A stretch of 61,255 nucleotides of DNA from the NCBI GenBank assembly GCA_035533755.1, contig DATLTC010000024.1, positions 1-61,255 on the forward strand, written 5' to 3'. Both the position numbers and the translations under genes were made by a program. Below are positions 58,702-61,255 of the stretch, in pieces; within the stretch, counting starts at the first letter, position 1; every line of letters starts with the position of its first letter. The DNA is from Gemmatimonadaceae bacterium. Lineage in GTDB: Bacteria; Gemmatimonadota; Gemmatimonadetes; Gemmatimonadales; Gemmatimonadaceae. The notes beneath the pieces were generated by a model, which worked only from the letters and a program-made list of their open reading frames with translations, was not told the origin of the DNA and made no database searches.

Positions 58702-58787
58702 ACAGCACGCGGCGAGCACTGAGCGTCCCGGCGAAGCGATGCCGGGCCTGCGTCGCCCCATTCGCGCGCACGCGCGGCGGAGGAGAG

Positions 58788-59060
58788 ATGTTCGAAGGTT
58801 TTGGGCCAGAAAAACTGATCATGGTTCTGCTGATCGTGCTCGTGCTGTTCGGCGGCAAGCGCATTCCCGAGATCGGCGCGTCGCTGGGCAAGGGCATTCG
58901 CGAGTTCAAGCGCGGAATCAAGGAAGTGGGCGACTCGGTCAACGCCGACGAGGTGTCGCCGATCCACCCCGCAGCGTCGCTGCCGGCAGGCTCGGCGCCG
59001 GCTACTTCGGTGGTGTACGACGACAACCGCGGCGCCCCCAAGCGCCTGCTCGACAGCTGA
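58788..59060 (+). CDS. tatA: Sec-independent translocase subunit TatA/E
   Basis: 90 residues; start fixed by AGGAGAG immediately before ATG 58788. It has the usual short periplasmic end and one membrane helix (FGPEKLIMVLLIVLVLFGGK), followed by the amphipathic helix RIPEIGASLGKGIREFKRG and a flexible acidic tail. TatA forms the pore that exports folded twin-arginine proteins. TatB and TatC are not nearby. In this window at least three proteins carry TAT signals (47585, 53811, 60291), so the pathway is relevant here. A bidirectional hairpin separates it from dinB. Confidence 0.96.
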   Translation: MFEGFGPEKLIMVLLIVLVLFGGKRIPEIGASLGKGIREFKRGIKEVGDSVNADEVSPIHPAASLPAGSAPATSVVYDDNRGAPKRLLDS

Positions 59061-59069
59061 CCCGCAGCG

Positions 59070-59091
59070 CCCGGCGCTAACGACCGCCGGG
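59070..59091. terminator. hairpin between convergent tatA and dinB
   Basis: CCCGGCG and CGCCGGG arms with an 8-nt loop that contains the dinB stop codon. No T-tract. Could terminate both genes. Confidence 0.4.
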
Positions 59092-60294
59092 TACGATGCC
59101 ATCGGGACCGAACCGGGCGCGCACCTGATCCACGGCGCGCGCCACGGCGCGGTCCCGATCCGTCTCCATGGCCGGTTCCCGCTGCAGGTCGAACAGGGTG
59201 AGCTGATCGCTGGCGTCGTCCTCGGCCAGCGACGACAGCGCCACCCCCAGCAGCCGCGCCGGCACCCGCCGCGCCGAGCTTAGCCGCGACAGCAGCGGCC
59301 GGGCCAACGCCAGGATCACGCGGTCGCTCATGACGCCCAGCTCCACCGTGCGGCTGGCCGAGCGCGTGCGGAAATCGTGGTCCCGGATCTTCACCGTGAT
59401 CGTGCGCGCGAGCAGTCCCTCGGCGCGCAGATCGGCGGCGGCGCGAGTGACGAGCGCCAGCAACTCGCGACCCAGGGCCGTCTCGTCGGTGAGGTCGCCC
59501 GGGAAGGTCTCGTCGCGACTGATGCTCTTGGCGCCGAGCCGCGGCGCCACGTCGCGCTGGTCGATGCCCCGCACACGGTCGAACAGCCACTGCCCTTCAC
59601 GATCGCCCAGCCAGCCGGCCAGCGTCTGCACGTCGTACGGCAGCACGTCGGGCACGGTGCGCATGCCGAACCTGGCCAGCCGCTCCTGGAATCGCGGGCC
59701 GATCATCGGGATCTCGGCCAGCGCCACGTGGCGGAGGAAGTCTGCTTCGCCGCCGGGCGCCACGACGTGGACGCCGGTGGCTTGGTTGTGCGGCTTGGGC
59801 TTGGCGTGCTCCACCGCCAGCTTGGCCACGAGCTTGGACGTGCCGCCGCCGAACGACACGCCGAGCCCGGTCTCGCGGAGGATCGTGTCGCGCATGCGCT
59901 GCGCCGTCGTGGCCAACGGCTCGTGGCGGTACAGCCCCTCGGTGCCGGCGAGGTCCAGATACCACTCGTCGATGCTCGCCGCTTCGACCACGGGCGCGAA
60001 GCGGTCGAGCACCTGGCGGATCTCTCGGCTCTTCTCGGCGCACGCCGCGCGCGGCACCGGCACGCACACGGCGTCGGGGCACAGACGGAGCGCGCGGGCG
60101 ATCGGCATGGCCGACCGCACGCCGAACGCGCGCGTCTCGTACGACGCCGAGCACACCACGCCGCGGCTGGCGCGGGTGCCGCCCACGATGAGCAGCGGTT
60201 CCCTGCCCGCGCCCTCCGGATCGACCATGCGCGCCACGGCGACGAAGAACGCGTCGGCGTCGGCCAGGAGGATCCGGCGCGGCGGCGCGTTCAC
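59077..60294 (-). CDS. dinB: DNA polymerase IV (Y-family, DinB-like)
   Basis: 405 residues from GTG 60294. The catalytic acid motifs are DADAFFVAV near the N terminus and SIDEWYLDL near residue 103, and the palm/finger segment SYETRAFGVRSAMP matches DinB. The helix-hairpin-helix region (IPMIGPRFQERL) and the little-finger domain follow. The C terminus carries FDLQREP rather than an obvious QLxLF clamp-binding end, though QLTLFDL just before it matches a beta-clamp motif. It performs lesion bypass. The start overlaps the preceding gene's stop by 4 bp (GTGA), an odd partner for a polymerase. Confidence 0.92.
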   Translation of the reverse strand: MNAPPRRILLADADAFFVAVARMVDPEGAGREPLLIVGGTRASRGVVCSASYETRAFGVRSAMPIARALRLCPDAVCVPVPRAACAEKSREIRQVLDRFAPVVEAASIDEWYLDLAGTEGLYRHEPLATTAQRMRDTILRETGLGVSFGGGTSKLVAKLAVEHAKPKPHNQATGVHVVAPGGEADFLRHVALAEIPMIGPRFQERLARFGMRTVPDVLPYDVQTLAGWLGDREGQWLFDRVRGIDQRDVAPRLGAKSISRDETFPGDLTDETALGRELLALVTRAAADLRAEGLLARTITVKIRDHDFRTRSASRTVELGVMSDRVILALARPLLSRLSSARRVPARLLGVALSSLAEDDASDQLTLFDLQREPAMETDRDRAVARAVDQVRARFGPDGIVPGGR

Positions 60295-60962
60295 CCCACG
60301 TACACGTAGCTGAGGCCGCGCTCCTGGGCGCGGTTCACGGCGATCACGCCGGCCACCACTTCCACGGCGCCCGGCACCAGATTGGCCCGGAAATCGGCCA
60401 GCACCGTGGCGGCGTCGGCCCCTGCCCTGCGCGCCGCTTCCCCGGAGAAGAACCCCATCGCCATGCCGCACACGGTGAACACGGCGCCGCGGGAATGGAG
60501 CGCGGCCAGGCTGGCGCTGTTCTTGCGCGTGTCATCGGCCGAACCGGACGACGTGTTGCGCACCGCCGGCGCCTTGGTGTTCGGATCGTCGTAGCCCACG
60601 ACCGCGCCCAGCGCGTACTTGTTCCACATGGCGTCGTTGAGCCCCATGGCGAATGCTCGGTGCCGGAATGAGACCACCACGTTGACGTCGGCGTCGGCCA
60701 GTCCGTAGCCGTCGTTGTTGGCGTTGAGAAAGTTGCGGGCGAACGCGGCGCCGTCTCCCGCCTTCTCCGGCGAGAGGACGTCGTAGATCTGGCGGTGCTT
60801 GCCCTTGAGCGCATCGAGCCAGGCGTCGGGGTCGGCGGACGGCGCGCGGAGGAGTCGCTCGGCCCGAGCCACCGAGGGCAGCGCGGCGCTGGTGAGCAGG
60901 GCGGCGGCGGCGCCCAGGCGCCCCAGGAAGCCGCGGCGCGGGATGTTGGTGGATGGCGTCAT
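60291..60962 (-). CDS. TAT-exported protein of unknown function (DsrE-like C-terminal part)
   Basis: 223 residues from ATG 60962. A TAT signal is evident: PRRGFLGRLGAAAALLTSAA, cleavage near VARA. The mature part includes NVVVSFRHRAFAMGLNDAMW and a C-terminal strand-helix pair ending in GAVEVVAGVIAVNRAQE. The latter recalls DsrE/DsrF-type domains that relay sulfur, but only one Cys (VCGMAMG) is present and the match is weak. It overlaps the upstream gene as ATGA and the downstream dinB as GTGA, so the three are coupled. Confidence 0.75.
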   Translation of the reverse strand: MTPSTNIPRRGFLGRLGAAAALLTSAALPSVARAERLLRAPSADPDAWLDALKGKHRQIYDVLSPEKAGDGAAFARNFLNANNDGYGLADADVNVVVSFRHRAFAMGLNDAMWNKYALGAVVGYDDPNTKAPAVRNTSSGSADDTRKNSASLAALHSRGAVFTVCGMAMGFFSGEAARRAGADAATVLADFRANLVPGAVEVVAGVIAVNRAQERGLSYVYVG

Positions 60963-61255
60963 CGCTTGTCCTCGCGTGGTGGGAGAGTATCGGCAACGGC
61001 CACGGCGGTCACGTGCCGCGCGTTGCCCTGGCGTTCGATGCGCACGGCGTGCGCCGTGACCGTGGCTTGCGCGCTGTCGGCGCGATCGAGCGGCGTGATG
61101 CGCAGCTCGACCCCCGAATCGGCGGCGGTGATCACGGCCGAGCCGTTGCCGGTGTTGACCACGAGATCGGCCGGGGCCGCCAGCACGAGCGAGCTGTCGG
61201 GCCGCATCCCCACGATCATCGAACGGATGCCGAGCTGCAGCGAACCCTTGATGGC
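60959..61255 (-). CDS. C-terminal part of an unknown protein, truncated at the window edge
   Basis: 98 residues of open reading frame end at a TGA overlapping the next gene (60959-60962). The start lies beyond base 61255. The visible segment alternates short hydrophobic strands (SLVLAAPADLVVNTG, VTAHAVRIERQG) and ends in PPREDKR, which looks like a beta-rich domain. No motif is recognisable. Because it overlaps and precedes a TAT protein gene, it may be an envelope component as well, but that is only inference. Confidence 0.6.
   Translation of the reverse strand, partial: AIKGSLQLGIRSMIVGMRPDSSLVLAAPADLVVNTGNGSAVITAADSGVELRITPLDRADSAQATVTAHAVRIERQGNARHVTAVAVADTLPPREDKR

Noticed and set aside
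1-61255. CRISPR arrays, insertion sequences, prophage, integrons or toxin-antitoxin modules
   Set aside because: No regularly spaced repeats, transposase, integrase, phage structural genes or recognisable toxin-antitoxin pair were seen.

Overview
ORGANISM. The window is very GC-rich, gene-dense DNA with short gaps and frequent 4-bp start/stop overlaps. The gene content points to a Gram-negative, free-living heterotroph: a TonB-dependent receptor, lipoproteins, twin-arginine (TAT) substrates plus tatA, large eukaryotic-type Ser/Thr kinases with a 2TM segment, an ECF sigma operon encoding CBM48 glycogen-binding domains, a long-form IspH and bactofilin. This mix is most like Gemmatimonadota; that placement is inference, since there is no rRNA in the window. 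I see no tRNA, rRNA, CRISPR array, insertion sequence, prophage or integrase, so this reads as core chromosome.

LAYOUT. 0-10 kb: housekeeping genes (partial XdhC-like protein, degenerate SGNH protein, ispH, sthA, yjjX, CGNR zinc-finger protein, DEAH helicase, pfkA, a small lipoprotein). 10-13.7 kb: a lone pseudopilin, then a four-gene operon (ECF sigma factor, membrane protein with CBM48 domain, periplasmic protein, outer-membrane-like protein with CBM48 domain) with a CRP-like palindrome upstream. 13.7-22.5 kb: RhlE-type helicase, two alpha/beta hydrolases (one without its nucleophile), a Spy-like protein, and two tandem paralogous Ser/Thr kinases. 22.8-32.3 kb: lon (with an insertion before Walker A), a PBP1A-type enzyme, nadE, an HNH nuclease behind a terminator-like leader, and a fused alpha-beta 2-oxoacid dehydrogenase E1. 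32.5-37.5 kb: one 1639-residue surface protein with Ig-like repeats. 37.5-41.8 kb: truncated amidohydrolase, TerC, small conserved genes, CsaA, OsmC, and an ECF sigma/zinc anti-sigma pair.

41.8-56.3 kb: TonB receptor, EamA transporter, then a tight operon of DUF1080 (3-keto-disaccharide hydrolase family), GMC flavo-oxidoreductase, a TAT-signal small subunit (gluconate 2-dehydrogenase subunit 3 family) and a Gfo/Idh/MocA oxidoreductase. Nearby are a serine hydrolase, an amidohydrolase, a nucleoside/sugar MFS permease, cutC, a TAT-exported sugar epimerase and an M61 protease. Together these resemble a periplasmic 3-keto-glycoside pathway. 56.3-61.2 kb: PAS-GGDEF cyclase, bactofilin plus M23 peptidase, tatA, and a coupled three-gene run ending in a DinB-family polymerase.

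Most interesting: the sigma/CBM48 operon as a possible envelope glucan-sensing unit; the 3-keto-glycoside operon with TAT hitch-hiker logic; the tandem 2TM kinases; and several enzymes whose fold is intact but whose catalytic residues are missing.
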